Numbered from the stretch's first letter, positions 1 to 6,667 are shown. The stretch: DNA of 16,366 nt from Treponema sp. UBA4319 (GCA_002393865.1 DGUD01000142.1:4957-21322), one strand, 5' to 3'. A program made the numbers and translations. Notes: generated by a model from the letters alone, not told the origin.

Positions 1-99
1 GTTTTTCCGCTTCCGCGCATTTTTTATGTTGAATCCTTGGCTTTTGTAGCATAAAAAAAGAAAACTATTTTAAAACAGTTTACATGATTTACCAGTACC

Positions 100-141
100 G
101 CGTCCGTCTTCAGATAAAATATATCTCTTGCTGAAGCCCTG
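100..141 (-). repeat. Left copy of 42-bp inverted repeat
   Basis: Read on the minus strand, this 42-bp stretch matches the plus strand at 16325-16366 at 39 of 42 positions. The six-base arms CTTCAG and CTGAAG are identical in both copies and could form a hairpin with a 17-nt loop. All three differences lie in the loop. One minus-strand frame reads ILSEDGRGTGKSCKLF then stop, and the right copy reads MKCILSEDGR in the same frame. However, all three differences change the residue in that frame, so coding constraint is not shown. It is probably a dispersed intergenic repeat. Its nature is unknown. Confidence 0.6.
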
Positions 142-158
142 CCGCACACAGGACACGC

Positions 159-204
159 GCCCCCGGCAGCAGCATCCAGCATCTGCCGGGGGCTTGCTTT
201 TTTT
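159..204 (+). terminator. Rho-independent terminator of an unseen upstream transcript
   Basis: A perfect 11-bp stem (GCCCCCGGCAG at 159-169 with CTGCCGGGGGC at 183-193) has a 13-nt loop and is followed by TTGCTTTTTTT. This is a strong intrinsic terminator on the plus strand. No gene within the window ends just before it, so it must close a transcript starting left of the window or a short RNA from 1-158. Confidence 0.75.
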
Positions 205-242
205 GCTCGCCCCTTTTGCACCAGAACTATTTATTTTCAGAA

Positions 243-265
243 AATACCTTGACAGACAAGGTATT
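243..265. promoter_or_regulatory. PadR-type operator, perfect 9-bp inverted repeat
   Basis: AATACCTTG (243-251) and CAAGGTATT (257-265) are exact reverse complements separated by ACAGA. The palindrome covers the -35 hexamer TTGACA at 249-254, so a bound repressor would block RNA polymerase. It lies 36 bp before the PadR gene. PadR-family proteins commonly repress their own promoters by binding such dyads, so this is the likely self-repression site. That PadR binds it is inferred. Confidence 0.75.
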
Positions 266-277
266 GTATATTACTAT
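249..277 (+). promoter_or_regulatory. Sigma-70-type promoter of the PadR operon
   Basis: The -35 box is a perfect TTGACA (249-254). A 17-bp spacer leads to TACTAT (272-277), two mismatches from TATAAT. Expected transcription start is near 284, giving a very short leader. The ribosome site AAAAGGAGG (284-292) sits 8 bases before the PadR ATG at 301. Confidence 0.75.
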
Positions 278-300
278 ATATTCAAAAGGAGGCGGTAAGG

Positions 301-651
301 ATGCTGAACTTTTCGGACATCTTGCGGGGCCTGACAGATAGCATCATCCTTGCGCAACTTGCAGAAGGAGACAGCTATGGCTATCAAATCAACAAGTCCA
401 TAAACGCCCTGAGCGAGGGGGAGTGCGAGCTGAAGGAAGCGACGCTCTACACGTCGTTCCGGCGGCTGGAAGAAAAGCAGCTCATCAGCTCCTACTGGGG
501 CGATGAGAATTCCGGCGCCCGCAGAAGATACTATGCGATAACGGACAAAGGCAGGGACATCCTGCTGGAGAACCAGCAGGACTGGGCGCGTATCCAGCGT
601 ATCGTAGACAAACTGATAGGAACCGCGGGCATGTTCAGGCTCACGAGCTGA
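301..651 (+). CDS. PadR family transcriptional repressor
   Basis: This 116-aa protein has the usual size of short PadR regulators. The winged-helix fold is seen as an N-terminal helix (LRGLTDSIILAQLAEGDSYGYQI, about residues 9-31, quoted as the PadR 'D-S-Y-G-Y-Q-I' motif), the family pattern around LKEATLYTSFRRLEEKQLI (residues 44-62) and a wing containing GARRRYYAITDKG (72-84). The C-terminal helix serves dimerisation. The start has an excellent ribosome site 8 bases upstream. It is the first gene of an operon with HAAS, DUF4097 and CPBP genes, and PadR next to HAAS/DUF1700 is a well known pairing. The palindrome over its -35 box suggests it represses the operon and is released by an unknown signal. 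The effector cannot be read from the sequence. Confidence 0.92.
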   Translation: MLNFSDILRGLTDSIILAQLAEGDSYGYQINKSINALSEGECELKEATLYTSFRRLEEKQLISSYWGDENSGARRRYYAITDKGRDILLENQQDWARIQRIVDKLIGTAGMFRLTS

Positions 652-805
652 GCCCGCGCAGGCGGTGCCCGCAGCCGCGCCCGCAGAGCGACGGAGCAGC
701 GGCATAAAATCCAGACCACAGAAGACAGAGCAAGTTTCAGAAGCCCACTACTTCTGGAGCTGCGCCGACAGACAAGCTGCTGAGCAGCAAGGAGATTGCA
801 AGACC

Positions 806-1486
806 ATGAACAGCAAAATCAAGAACTACGTTGACGTGCTTTTTAACGATGTGCCCAAGACACGCAAGGCCGCGGAGCTGAAGGAGGAAATCCTCTCCAC
901 GCTCAACGAGCATTTTGAGGCGCATCTGGCGGAAGGCAAATCAGAGAACCAGGCATATACGGATGCGCTCGCGGATATGGGCAACATAGACGAGCTCTTA
1001 GAAAGCCTTGCCCCTGAGCGCGAGCTGAAGCCGAAAATCGACGATTACCGCCGCAGAAAGGCGCGGAACACCTCGATTGCGGTCATGCTCTACATCGGCG
1101 GCGTCATCCTGCTGTGCGCGCTTCCCGGCATCAGCGACATCTTCGGCGTGTGGGACGAGGACAAGGCGGGGATTACGGGATTCATCCTCATGATGTGCTG
1201 CGTGGCGGCGGCGACCGGCCTGCTCATCTACACGCGGATGAGCGTCCCGCAGGATGTGGAGCCGTACATCGTAAGCAAAAAATCAGGCTTCGACACCAGC
1301 ACGGAGCAAGGGCGCCACTGGGCGGCATATTCCAAGCTCTACTGGATGGTCGTGACCATCATCTATCTTTCCGTCAGCTTTACCACAATGGCGTGGCACA
1401 TCACGTGGATTATCTGGCTGATAGCAAGCGCCGCGTGGCAGGCGATACTGCTCTTCACCGGCGGAAAGGACGAATCCGAGGACTAA
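806..1486 (+). CDS. HAAS/DUF1700-type membrane protein
   Basis: The 226-aa protein has a helical cytoplasmic N-terminal domain (about residues 1-80, starting MNSKIKNYVDVLF and including KAAELKEEILSTLNEH and ALADMGNIDELLESL). This is the pattern of HAAS / DUF1700 / permease-prefix domains. Four predicted membrane helices follow, roughly at residues 93-112, 122-145, 175-195 and 199-220. The frame stays open up to 665, but the ATG at 806 is chosen because AAGGAG lies 11 bases upstream and the domain begins there. The HAAS domain is thought to partner with PadR regulators, so it may transmit a membrane signal to the PadR protein encoded 154 bp upstream. A small GCTGC-TGA-GCAGC hairpin precedes the ribosome site. 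The exact function is unknown. Confidence 0.82.
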   Translation: MNSKIKNYVDVLFNDVPKTRKAAELKEEILSTLNEHFEAHLAEGKSENQAYTDALADMGNIDELLESLAPERELKPKIDDYRRRKARNTSIAVMLYIGGVILLCALPGISDIFGVWDEDKAGITGFILMMCCVAAATGLLIYTRMSVPQDVEPYIVSKKSGFDTSTEQGRHWAAYSKLYWMVVTIIYLSVSFTTMAWHITWIIWLIASAAWQAILLFTGGKDESED

Positions 1487-1496
1487 GGAGGCACGC

Positions 1497-2354
1497 ATGA
1501 AACGGAACTACATCCTCGGCATAATCTGGACGGCGGTGGCGCTCGCGCTCACCCTGATGCTGCTGCGCGGGCTCTCCGGCGGCTTCCCCGGACACTGGGA
1601 TGCCCCCCTCTTCCTCTTCGGCTCCGGCGACGAAACGGAGGCAGGCAGCGCGACGCGGACAAACCGCTTTCCCGCAGAGGACATCAGCTACGTCAAAGCG
1701 GAGCTGATATCGGTTGCGGTGGTAGCGGATGTCTCTGACGACGGCATGTTCCACATGGACTTTACGGACAAGGCAGAAGAGCGCTGCACGGTCTCGCTCA
1801 GCGGGGGCAGCCTTTCCGTAAAGGAAAAGAAGCGCACGCGGAAGGAACTGAACAGGCTTGGTCTGAAAGGCGCCGTCTGCATCAGCATTCCCGCCGCTTA
1901 CAGCGGGCGGCTCAACATCGACAGCGTGTCCGGCTCCATCCGGATGAACGGACTGCAGGCGCAATCCGCGGACGTGGAGTCCGTCAGCGGCTCCATCTCC
2001 ATCAGCGGCTGCACCATCGGGCGGCTTTCCGTGGAGTCGGTGAGCGGCAGCATCCACGCGGACGGCAGCTACGAGGCGGTTTCCGCGCAGTCGGTCTCCG
2101 GCAGCATCAAGATGGAATGCACTGAGGCGCTAAAAGACAAATGCACGCTGGAGTCAGTGAGCGGCTCCATCTCGCTGGGGCTGCCGCGCGGCATGGGCTA
2201 CACGCTTGAATACGAGAGCATGAGCGGAAGCTTCAGGGACGAGATTACCGGCACCAGCGGCAAAAAACACGGAAGCTCGCAGAACGGCGGCGGAGTGCCA
2301 ATCTCAATCTCCACCATGAGCGGCTCCATAAAGGTACGGGAAGCAGGCAAATGA
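1497..2354 (+). CDS. Membrane-anchored DUF4097 repeat protein
   Basis: The 285-aa protein starts 10 bases after the HAAS gene with ribosome site AAGGAGG. Residues 5-25 form a membrane anchor or uncleaved signal. After a linker, from about residue 140 the chain is built of short strands repeating S(V/M)SGSI, centred near residues 145, 164, 183, 201, 222, 243 and 275. This spacing of about 18-22 residues is typical of DUF4097 proteins, which are thought to form a right-handed beta-solenoid outside the membrane. The N-terminal RFPAEDI motif and the C-terminal NGGG...ISTMSGSIKV are shared with the second DUF4097 gene of this operon, so the two are paralogues. The ligand is unknown; it is probably an extracytoplasmic sensor or adhesin-like element. 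Confidence 0.85.
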   Translation: MKRNYILGIIWTAVALALTLMLLRGLSGGFPGHWDAPLFLFGSGDETEAGSATRTNRFPAEDISYVKAELISVAVVADVSDDGMFHMDFTDKAEERCTVSLSGGSLSVKEKKRTRKELNRLGLKGAVCISIPAAYSGRLNIDSVSGSIRMNGLQAQSADVESVSGSISISGCTIGRLSVESVSGSIHADGSYEAVSAQSVSGSIKMECTEALKDKCTLESVSGSISLGLPRGMGYTLEYESMSGSFRDEITGTSGKKHGSSQNGGGVPISISTMSGSIKVREAGK

Positions 2355-3112
2355 CAGGCACAGAAAGCAGCAGCAAAGGCAAGGCGCACGGCTATGTGAA
2401 GCTGGCGCTGGTCTTCGCGGGGATTCTCATCCTCTACCTTGCCGGTCAGGGGATATGCACCGCAGCCTCGCAGGCACTATCGCTGCAGGCGGCGCCCCTG
2501 TACCTCACAAACTCGCTTGCATTCGGCGCGCTGACCATCCTCGCATACAAAAAGCTCTTCCACGGGACGCCGTCGTGGTGCACGTGCGCGCGGGGGCTGA
2601 TTGTCTCCGCAGTATTCTCCGCTGCGGCAATCGCCTTTCTGGACGCCTTCTACGCGCTGCACTTCTGCCGCGCATTCCCGTCAAACGCCGTCACGCAGCT
2701 GCTCATGGCTGCGGCGGCGGGCATCGGCGAGGAAGTGCTTTTCCGCGGCTTCCTCTTCGACTATATCAGCAAGGAGGCGTCGCTGCTCCGGGGTCTCATC
2801 GTCATCAGCGTAGTCTTCGGCTGCGCGCATCTGCTGAACGCCATATCCGGGCAGACGGTCACCGCGCTCTACATCTTCAACTGCATGACCGCCGGGTTCT
2901 TCCTCTGCGTGCTGTACTACGAATACGGGCTTGTTCCCGCGCTCATATACCACATCAGCTGGAACGCCATCTTCAACGGCGGCAACACGGTGGAGTCCAA
3001 GCCGCTCACGGGAATCATCCTCGTGATTGCGGGTCTTGCGATTTTGCTCATAGAAGAGAAGATAAAGCGGCGTCCGTCCGCCATCACGGACACAAAGGAG
3101 CAGATACGATGA
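2351..3112 (+). CDS. CPBP family intramembrane glutamic protease
   Basis: The 253-aa polytopic membrane protein carries all CPBP (Abi/CAAX-like) motifs: EExxxR as E127-E128...R132 in GIGEEVLFRGF, FxxxH as F156...H160 in FGCAH, and HxxxN as H201...N205 in HISWN. These residues form the active site of type II CAAX-like proteases in the membrane. The start overlaps the stop of the preceding DUF4097 gene by ATGA, and its own stop overlaps the next DUF4097 start in the same way, so the three products are translationally coupled. Possible roles are processing a membrane partner of the operon, such as the anchored DUF4097 or HAAS protein, or self-protection. The substrate is inferred, not seen. Confidence 0.88.
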   Translation: MTGTESSSKGKAHGYVKLALVFAGILILYLAGQGICTAASQALSLQAAPLYLTNSLAFGALTILAYKKLFHGTPSWCTCARGLIVSAVFSAAAIAFLDAFYALHFCRAFPSNAVTQLLMAAAAGIGEEVLFRGFLFDYISKEASLLRGLIVISVVFGCAHLLNAISGQTVTALYIFNCMTAGFFLCVLYYEYGLVPALIYHISWNAIFNGGNTVESKPLTGIILVIAGLAILLIEEKIKRRPSAITDTKEQIR

Positions 3113-4134
3113 ACAAATTGCTTATCATAAGCGGCGGCATTGCCCTGTTTTCCGGCATAGCGGCGGCAAAATCACAGAGCACGATACGGCAGAACTTCCC
3201 CGCGGAAGGAATAAAGTGCATCTCCTCCACGCTCCGCTACGAGGACGTGGAATTCTCCCGCTGCGACGGCGACGAGATTCAGATTGAGATTATCACGACC
3301 GCACCAAAGTCCAGACCAGAGGCCCGCACGGAAGGCGGCACCTTTTTCCTCCGCTCACAGGACAAGCGCATGAGCTTCAGGAACGAGCGCTGCACGGTGT
3401 ATGTGCGCATCCCGGAAACATGCAGCCTTGAGAGCCTTGCGGCGGTGTCGTCCAGCGGGAACATCAGCTGCAGTGCGCTCGCCACCAGCGGACAGTTCTC
3501 CGTGCAGGCATCCAGCGGCAACATCTCCTGCCGCGGCATCACCTGCGGCGGCTCTTTCTCCGCCACCGCATCCAGCGGGGATATCTCGCTGGAGGACATA
3601 CGAGCGGCGGCGGCCACGCTCAGAACCTCCAGTGGCAACATCTCCTGCCGCAGCCTTGCCGGCAGCGGGGCATTCTCCGCCACCGCATCCAGCGGGGATA
3701 TCCGGCTGCATGCAATCTCCGCGGCAGACATACAGCTGCAGAGCAACAGCGGCAGCATCAAGGCCGAAACACTGACGTCAGAAGGAGCGGTGAGCGCCTG
3801 CTCTTCCAGCGGGGATATCAGCATAGAGGCGCTCGATGTAAGCCACGGCAGCATCGACATGAAGAGCAGCAGCGGCAGCATCATGCTCAGCCTTGCGGCA
3901 CTCCCCGGCAAAGCATCCCGCCTTGCCGCAAACAGCGGGAACATAAGGCTCGTGGTACCCAAAGGCGCCGGCTTCCAGATAGAGGCAGCATCAAAATCAG
4001 GCGGCTACCGCGACACGCTGGAAGGCATATCCATCGGGGATATAAAGTCATTCGCCCATTCCTACAACGGAGGCGGCACATCCATACACATCAGCACAAG
4101 CTCCGGGAAAATCAGCGTAGCTGACACAGAGTAA
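3109..4134 (+). CDS. Exported DUF4097 beta-repeat protein
   Basis: The 341-aa protein starts at the ATG overlapping the CPBP stop, with AAAGGAG upstream; the much longer open frame to the left is ignored because it overlaps the CPBP gene. Residues 1-20 look like a cleavable signal peptide ending in AAA. There is no other membrane segment. From about residue 113 the protein is a run of SSGNIS / SSGDIS / NSGSIK strands (near 115, 136, 156, 175, 194, 214, 234, 255, 277, 332), a DUF4097 solenoid rich in Ser, Gly and Ala. The motifs NFPAEGI near 29-35 and NGGGTSIHISTSSGKISV at the C-terminus mirror the first DUF4097 protein. It is likely secreted or periplasmic, perhaps the partner recognised by the anchored paralogue. 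An internal duplication is noted separately. Confidence 0.83.
   Translation: MNKLLIISGGIALFSGIAAAKSQSTIRQNFPAEGIKCISSTLRYEDVEFSRCDGDEIQIEIITTAPKSRPEARTEGGTFFLRSQDKRMSFRNERCTVYVRIPETCSLESLAAVSSSGNISCSALATSGQFSVQASSGNISCRGITCGGSFSATASSGDISLEDIRAAAATLRTSSGNISCRSLAGSGAFSATASSGDIRLHAISAADIQLQSNSGSIKAETLTSEGAVSACSSSGDISIEALDVSHGSIDMKSSSGSIMLSLAALPGKASRLAANSGNIRLVVPKGAGFQIEAASKSGGYRDTLEGISIGDIKSFAHSYNGGGTSIHISTSSGKISVADTE
3508..3741 (+). repeat. Two 117-bp in-frame tandem units in the DUF4097 gene
   Basis: Matching blocks recur exactly 117 bp (39 codons) apart. Positions 3511-3534 match 3628-3651 with one difference, and a 30-bp block at 3556-3585 is identical to 3673-3702. The unit encodes two solenoid rungs (SSGNISCR... 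then FSATASSGDI). The conserved blocks separated by diverged ones suggest a tandem duplication followed by drift or by local gene conversion. Confidence 0.75.
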
Positions 4135-4183
4135 GGGAACGAAGGAAGCGCTGGTTACCCCAAGCAGCAATCGGCACAAACGC

Positions 4184-4237
4184 CACAATGCAGAACGGCG
4201 GAAGGGATGCATTCTCCTTCCGCCGTCCTGCATTGTG
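4184..4237. terminator. Long hairpin between convergent operons
   Basis: CACAATGCAG (4184-4193) and ACGGCGGAAGG (4195-4205) pair perfectly with CCTTCCGCCGT (4216-4226) and CTGCATTGTG (4228-4237). This gives 21 pairs with a single A-C mismatch and a 10-nt loop. It lies between the end of the plus-strand DUF4097 operon and the end of the minus-strand kinase gene, so it is well placed as a bidirectional terminator. The T-run is weak (CTTTT a few bases after the stem on the plus strand), so termination may depend on stem strength. Confidence 0.65.
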
Positions 4238-4264
4238 CGTCTCAGCTTTTACGCCACGCCCGGC

Positions 4265-5284
4265 TCAGCGCTGGATGCGCCCGCTGCCGTTTCCTCCCGC
4301 AAGCTTCTCAACCTCATCGACGCTGACCATGTTGTAGTCGCCCTCAATCGTGTGCTTGAGGCAGCTTGCCGCAACCGCAAAGTCAACCGCTTCCTGCGTC
4401 GGCTTGCCGCTCAGCAGCGCGTAAATCAGCCCGCCGCCAAAACTGTCGCCGCCGCCGACGCGGTCAACGATGTACATCTCGTATTCCTTGCTGAAGCAAT
4501 AATCCTTTCCGTCGTAGAGCAGCGCCGCCCAGTTGTTGCGGTTCGCGTTGATTGACGTGCGGAGCGTAATCGCGACTTTCTTGAAGCCGAACTTGTCCGC
4601 CAGTTGCTTGGCGACAGACTTGTAGCCTTCCTTGTTCAGCTTGCCACCGTTGATGTCGGTGTTCTCCGCCTCAATGCCGAAGACGTCCTTTGCATCCTCC
4701 TCGTTCGAGATGCAGACATCCACATACTTGCAGATTTCCGTCATCGTCTGCCGCGCCTGCTCGCGCGTCCAGAGTTTTCCGCGGTAGTTCAGATCGCAGC
4801 TTACGGTGGCGCCGGCAGCTTTCGCAGCCTTGCACGCCTCTATGCAGACCTGCGGCATGCTGCCGCCGAGCGCCGGGGTAATACCCGTCAGGTGGAACCA
4901 AGAGCAGCCCTTGAAAATCGCCGCCCAGTCAAAATCCTCCGGCTTCGCCTCCGCGATGGAAGAATGGGCGCGGTCGTAGATACATTTTGAGCCGCGCTGG
5001 CTTGCCCCGCGCTCATTGTAATAGATGCCCACGCGCTCTCCGCCGCGCACAATGTACTCCGTGTTCACACCGTAGCGGCGCAGGCTGTTGATAGCCGCCT
5101 GACCAATCTCGTGCTTGGGCAGCTTTGTGACGTAACAGGCCTCCATCCCGTAGTTTGCGAGCGAGACCGCGACGTTCGCCTCCCCGCCGCCAAAGGTAGA
5201 GGTCATCTTGTCGACCTGCACAAAACGGAAATAGCCCTCAGGCTCCAGCCGTAGCATAATCTCACCAAACGTAACGACTTTCAT
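4265..5284 (-). CDS. kdgK: 2-keto-3-deoxygluconate kinase (PfkB family)
   Basis: The enzyme phosphorylates 2-keto-3-deoxygluconate to KDPG with ATP in the cytoplasm. The 339-aa length fits PfkB/ribokinase sugar kinases. Visible motifs are the N-terminal signature FGGGEANVAVSLANYG (31-46), the substrate-contacting CDLNYRGKLW (163-172), and the C-terminal DRVGGGDSFGGG (274-285), where D280 is the catalytic base and the glycines form the anion hole. The form DRVGGGDSFGGG instead of DTxGAGD is common in the KDG kinase branch. It starts 3 bases after the aldolase stop, with its ribosome site AAGGGGA inside the last aldolase codons, so the two are co-translated. A general sugar kinase is the main alternative, but the Eda neighbour supports KdgK. 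Confidence 0.9.
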   Translation of the reverse strand: MKVVTFGEIMLRLEPEGYFRFVQVDKMTSTFGGGEANVAVSLANYGMEACYVTKLPKHEIGQAAINSLRRYGVNTEYIVRGGERVGIYYNERGASQRGSKCIYDRAHSSIAEAKPEDFDWAAIFKGCSWFHLTGITPALGGSMPQVCIEACKAAKAAGATVSCDLNYRGKLWTREQARQTMTEICKYVDVCISNEEDAKDVFGIEAENTDINGGKLNKEGYKSVAKQLADKFGFKKVAITLRTSINANRNNWAALLYDGKDYCFSKEYEMYIVDRVGGGDSFGGGLIYALLSGKPTQEAVDFAVAASCLKHTIEGDYNMVSVDEVEKLAGGNGSGRIQR

Positions 5285-5287
5285 CTT

Positions 5288-5926
5288 TTATCCCCTTATC
5301 TCTTTTACAATCGCCGCCGCCTCTTTTGCAAGGCGCTCTATCTCCGCAAAGTTGCCCGTGCTGACCAGGTCTGCCTTTACCATCCAGCTGCCGCCGCAGG
5401 CAAGGATTTTGTCGCAGGCAAGGTAATCCCGCACATTCGTGGCGTTGATTCCGCCGGTCGGCATGAATTTTACCATCGTGTACGGCGCGCTCATCGCCTT
5501 TATCATCTTGAGCCCGCCCGCATTCTCCGCCGGGAAGAATTTCACCACATCAAGCCCGAATCCGAGCGCCATCTCAAGTTCCGTCGGGGTCATAATGCCC
5601 GGCGTCACCGGGTAGCCCTTCCTGACGCAATACTCAACGACCTTGGGGTTCAGCCCCGGCGAGACGATGAACTTTGCGCCCGCCCCGATTGCCCGGTCAA
5701 CCTGCTCCGTCGTAAGGACAGTGCCTGCCCCCACAAACATATCCGGGAACTGCCTGGCAATCGCGCGGATGGCATCCTCCGCAGCGTCTGTCCTGAATGT
5801 GACTTCCGCGCAGGGCAGCCCGCCCTTGATAAGGCTTTCGGCGAGCGGCACAGCGTCGCCCGCTTTGTTCAGCACCACGACGGGAACAATCCCCGTCTGA
5901 CCGATTTTCTTCAATGTATCGTTCAT
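5288..5926 (-). CDS. eda: KDPG / KHG aldolase
   Basis: This 212-aa class I aldolase cleaves 2-keto-3-deoxy-6-phosphogluconate to pyruvate and glyceraldehyde 3-phosphate, completing the hexuronate/Entner-Doudoroff branch. Length matches the family. The Schiff-base lysine is K129 in DVVKFFPAE, and the general base is E41 in AEVTFRT. Phosphate and pyruvate binding segments appear as GAGTVLT (66-72), SPGLNP (89-94) and PTGGI in the C-terminal third. It is the first gene of a two-gene operon with the KDG kinase, and has a promoter and a possible operator directly upstream. Ribosome site AGAGG lies 7 bases before the ATG. Upstream isomerase or dehydratase genes of the pathway are not in this window. 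Confidence 0.95.
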   Translation of the reverse strand: MNDTLKKIGQTGIVPVVVLNKAGDAVPLAESLIKGGLPCAEVTFRTDAAEDAIRAIARQFPDMFVGAGTVLTTEQVDRAIGAGAKFIVSPGLNPKVVEYCVRKGYPVTPGIMTPTELEMALGFGLDVVKFFPAENAGGLKMIKAMSAPYTMVKFMPTGGINATNVRDYLACDKILACGGSWMVKADLVSTGNFAEIERLAKEAAAIVKEIRG

Positions 5927-5944
5927 AGCAACCTCTAGAGTAAC

Positions 5945-5954
5945 ATACTAGTAT
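5945..5954. promoter_or_regulatory. Palindrome ATACTAGTAT, possible eda-kdgK operator
   Basis: This is a perfect 10-bp palindrome. It lies just downstream of the expected transcription start of the eda promoter, where a repressor would block elongation or initiation. Size and form would suit a GntR- or LacI-type sugar-acid regulator. No such regulator gene is in the window. Short palindromes also occur by chance. Confidence 0.4.
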
Positions 5955-5966
5955 TCCAGTCATTCT

Positions 5967-5995
5967 ATTCTAGCACGTTCTGCCATCCTTGTCAT
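5967..5995 (-). promoter_or_regulatory. Promoter of eda-kdgK operon
   Basis: Read on the minus strand: ATGACA (5995-5990, one mismatch to TTGACA), a 17-bp spacer, then TAGAAT (5972-5967, one mismatch to TATAAT), preceded by TGC as an extended -10. A run of eight T ends one base before the -35 (6004-5997) and could act as an UP element. The start would be near 5960, giving a leader of about 35 nt. Confidence 0.7.
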
Positions 5996-6106
5996 CAAAA
6001 AAAACGTTTTTCCGGAAAAATAAACAAAGAGGGCGGAAGCTCCGTCGCGCAAAACCACGTCCTGAGCGTGCCGCCCCGGAAGCCGCATGCCCCGGCAGCC
6101 CTGTAG

Positions 6107-6667
6107 TCAGCGCCGGTCAAGCTTCTTCATCATCATATACTCGGCGAGCATCGTGCCGTCCTTAAGGCGGATAGAATCCGGGCGGATGCCGGTGATGGCA
6201 AAGCCCATCTTCTCGTAGAGGGCGCGGGCACGGGTGTTGCCCTCCACAAATTCCAGCTCCAGCTGCAGGACAAAGGGCTTCTCCTCCGCAAGGCGTATCA
6301 TCTCGCGGAACATCTGCGTCCCGATGCCGAGATTCCAGAATTCCTTGCAGAGCGCGATTGCCACGCCCGCGCGGTGGCGCAGCTTCAAGTTCTGGTTGAA
6401 GTGTATGCCGCAGTTCCCCGCGACCTTGCCGTCCACAAGGCAGATAATCATCGCCTCGTCCTCCGAGGCGTTCATCCGCTCAAAAAGCGCCTTCTCGCTC
6501 TCGTAGGTATAGCGGTCGCATTCCTCTGGGTAGCGCAGGATAAAATCCGTCTCCCCGGCAGAGATGCGCAGGTAGTCAAGGACGCCCTGGATATCTTCCT
6601 CCCGCGGGGAACGAAGCTCTGCGCTGCGGCCGTCTTTCAGCGTAAACTGTCTCGGTGTGATTGTCAT
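6107..6667 (-). CDS. GNAT family N-acetyltransferase
   Basis: The 186-aa protein is counted from the ATG at 6667, which has AGGAG 9 bases upstream; the longer open frame to 6748 has no ribosome site. It has the GNAT fold: beta strands with VDGKVAGNCGIHF, then motif A in HRAGVAIALCKEFWNLGIGT, where the NLGIGT loop binds the acetyl-CoA pyrophosphate, and motif B with LELEFVEGNTRARALYEKMGF. It resembles RimJ/RimL- or YhhY-like acetyltransferases acting on small amines or protein N-termini. The substrate is unknown. It is the last gene of the methyltransferase-GNAT-GNAT cluster, separated from the previous gene by 117 bp. Confidence 0.87.
   Translation of the reverse strand: MTITPRQFTLKDGRSAELRSPREEDIQGVLDYLRISAGETDFILRYPEECDRYTYESEKALFERMNASEDEAMIICLVDGKVAGNCGIHFNQNLKLRHRAGVAIALCKEFWNLGIGTQMFREMIRLAEEKPFVLQLELEFVEGNTRARALYEKMGFAITGIRPDSIRLKDGTMLAEYMMMKKLDRR

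Noticed and set aside
24..221. Minus-strand open frame of 65 codons containing a CPVCG motif
   Set aside because: It spans the terminator and the repeat, has no good ribosome site, and the second repeat copy has a stop codon in this frame.
665..805. N-terminal extension of the HAAS protein by 47 residues
   Set aside because: The added part is low in pattern and lacks a ribosome site, while the ATG at 806 has AAGGAG and begins the known domain.
2455..3108. Long open frame leading into the second DUF4097 gene
   Set aside because: It lies entirely over the CPBP gene in another frame, is rich in Arg/His as shadow frames are, and the ATG at 3109 has both a ribosome site and a signal peptide.
3279..3962. 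Long minus-strand open frame opposite the DUF4097 repeats
   Set aside because: It is an antisense shadow of repetitive Ser/Gly codons and has no domain or ribosome site of its own.
6007..6020. TTTTTCCGGAAAAA palindrome followed by a T-run on the minus strand, as a terminator
   Set aside because: The stem is nearly all A-U with no room for a loop. It is more likely part of the A/T-rich upstream element of the eda promoter.
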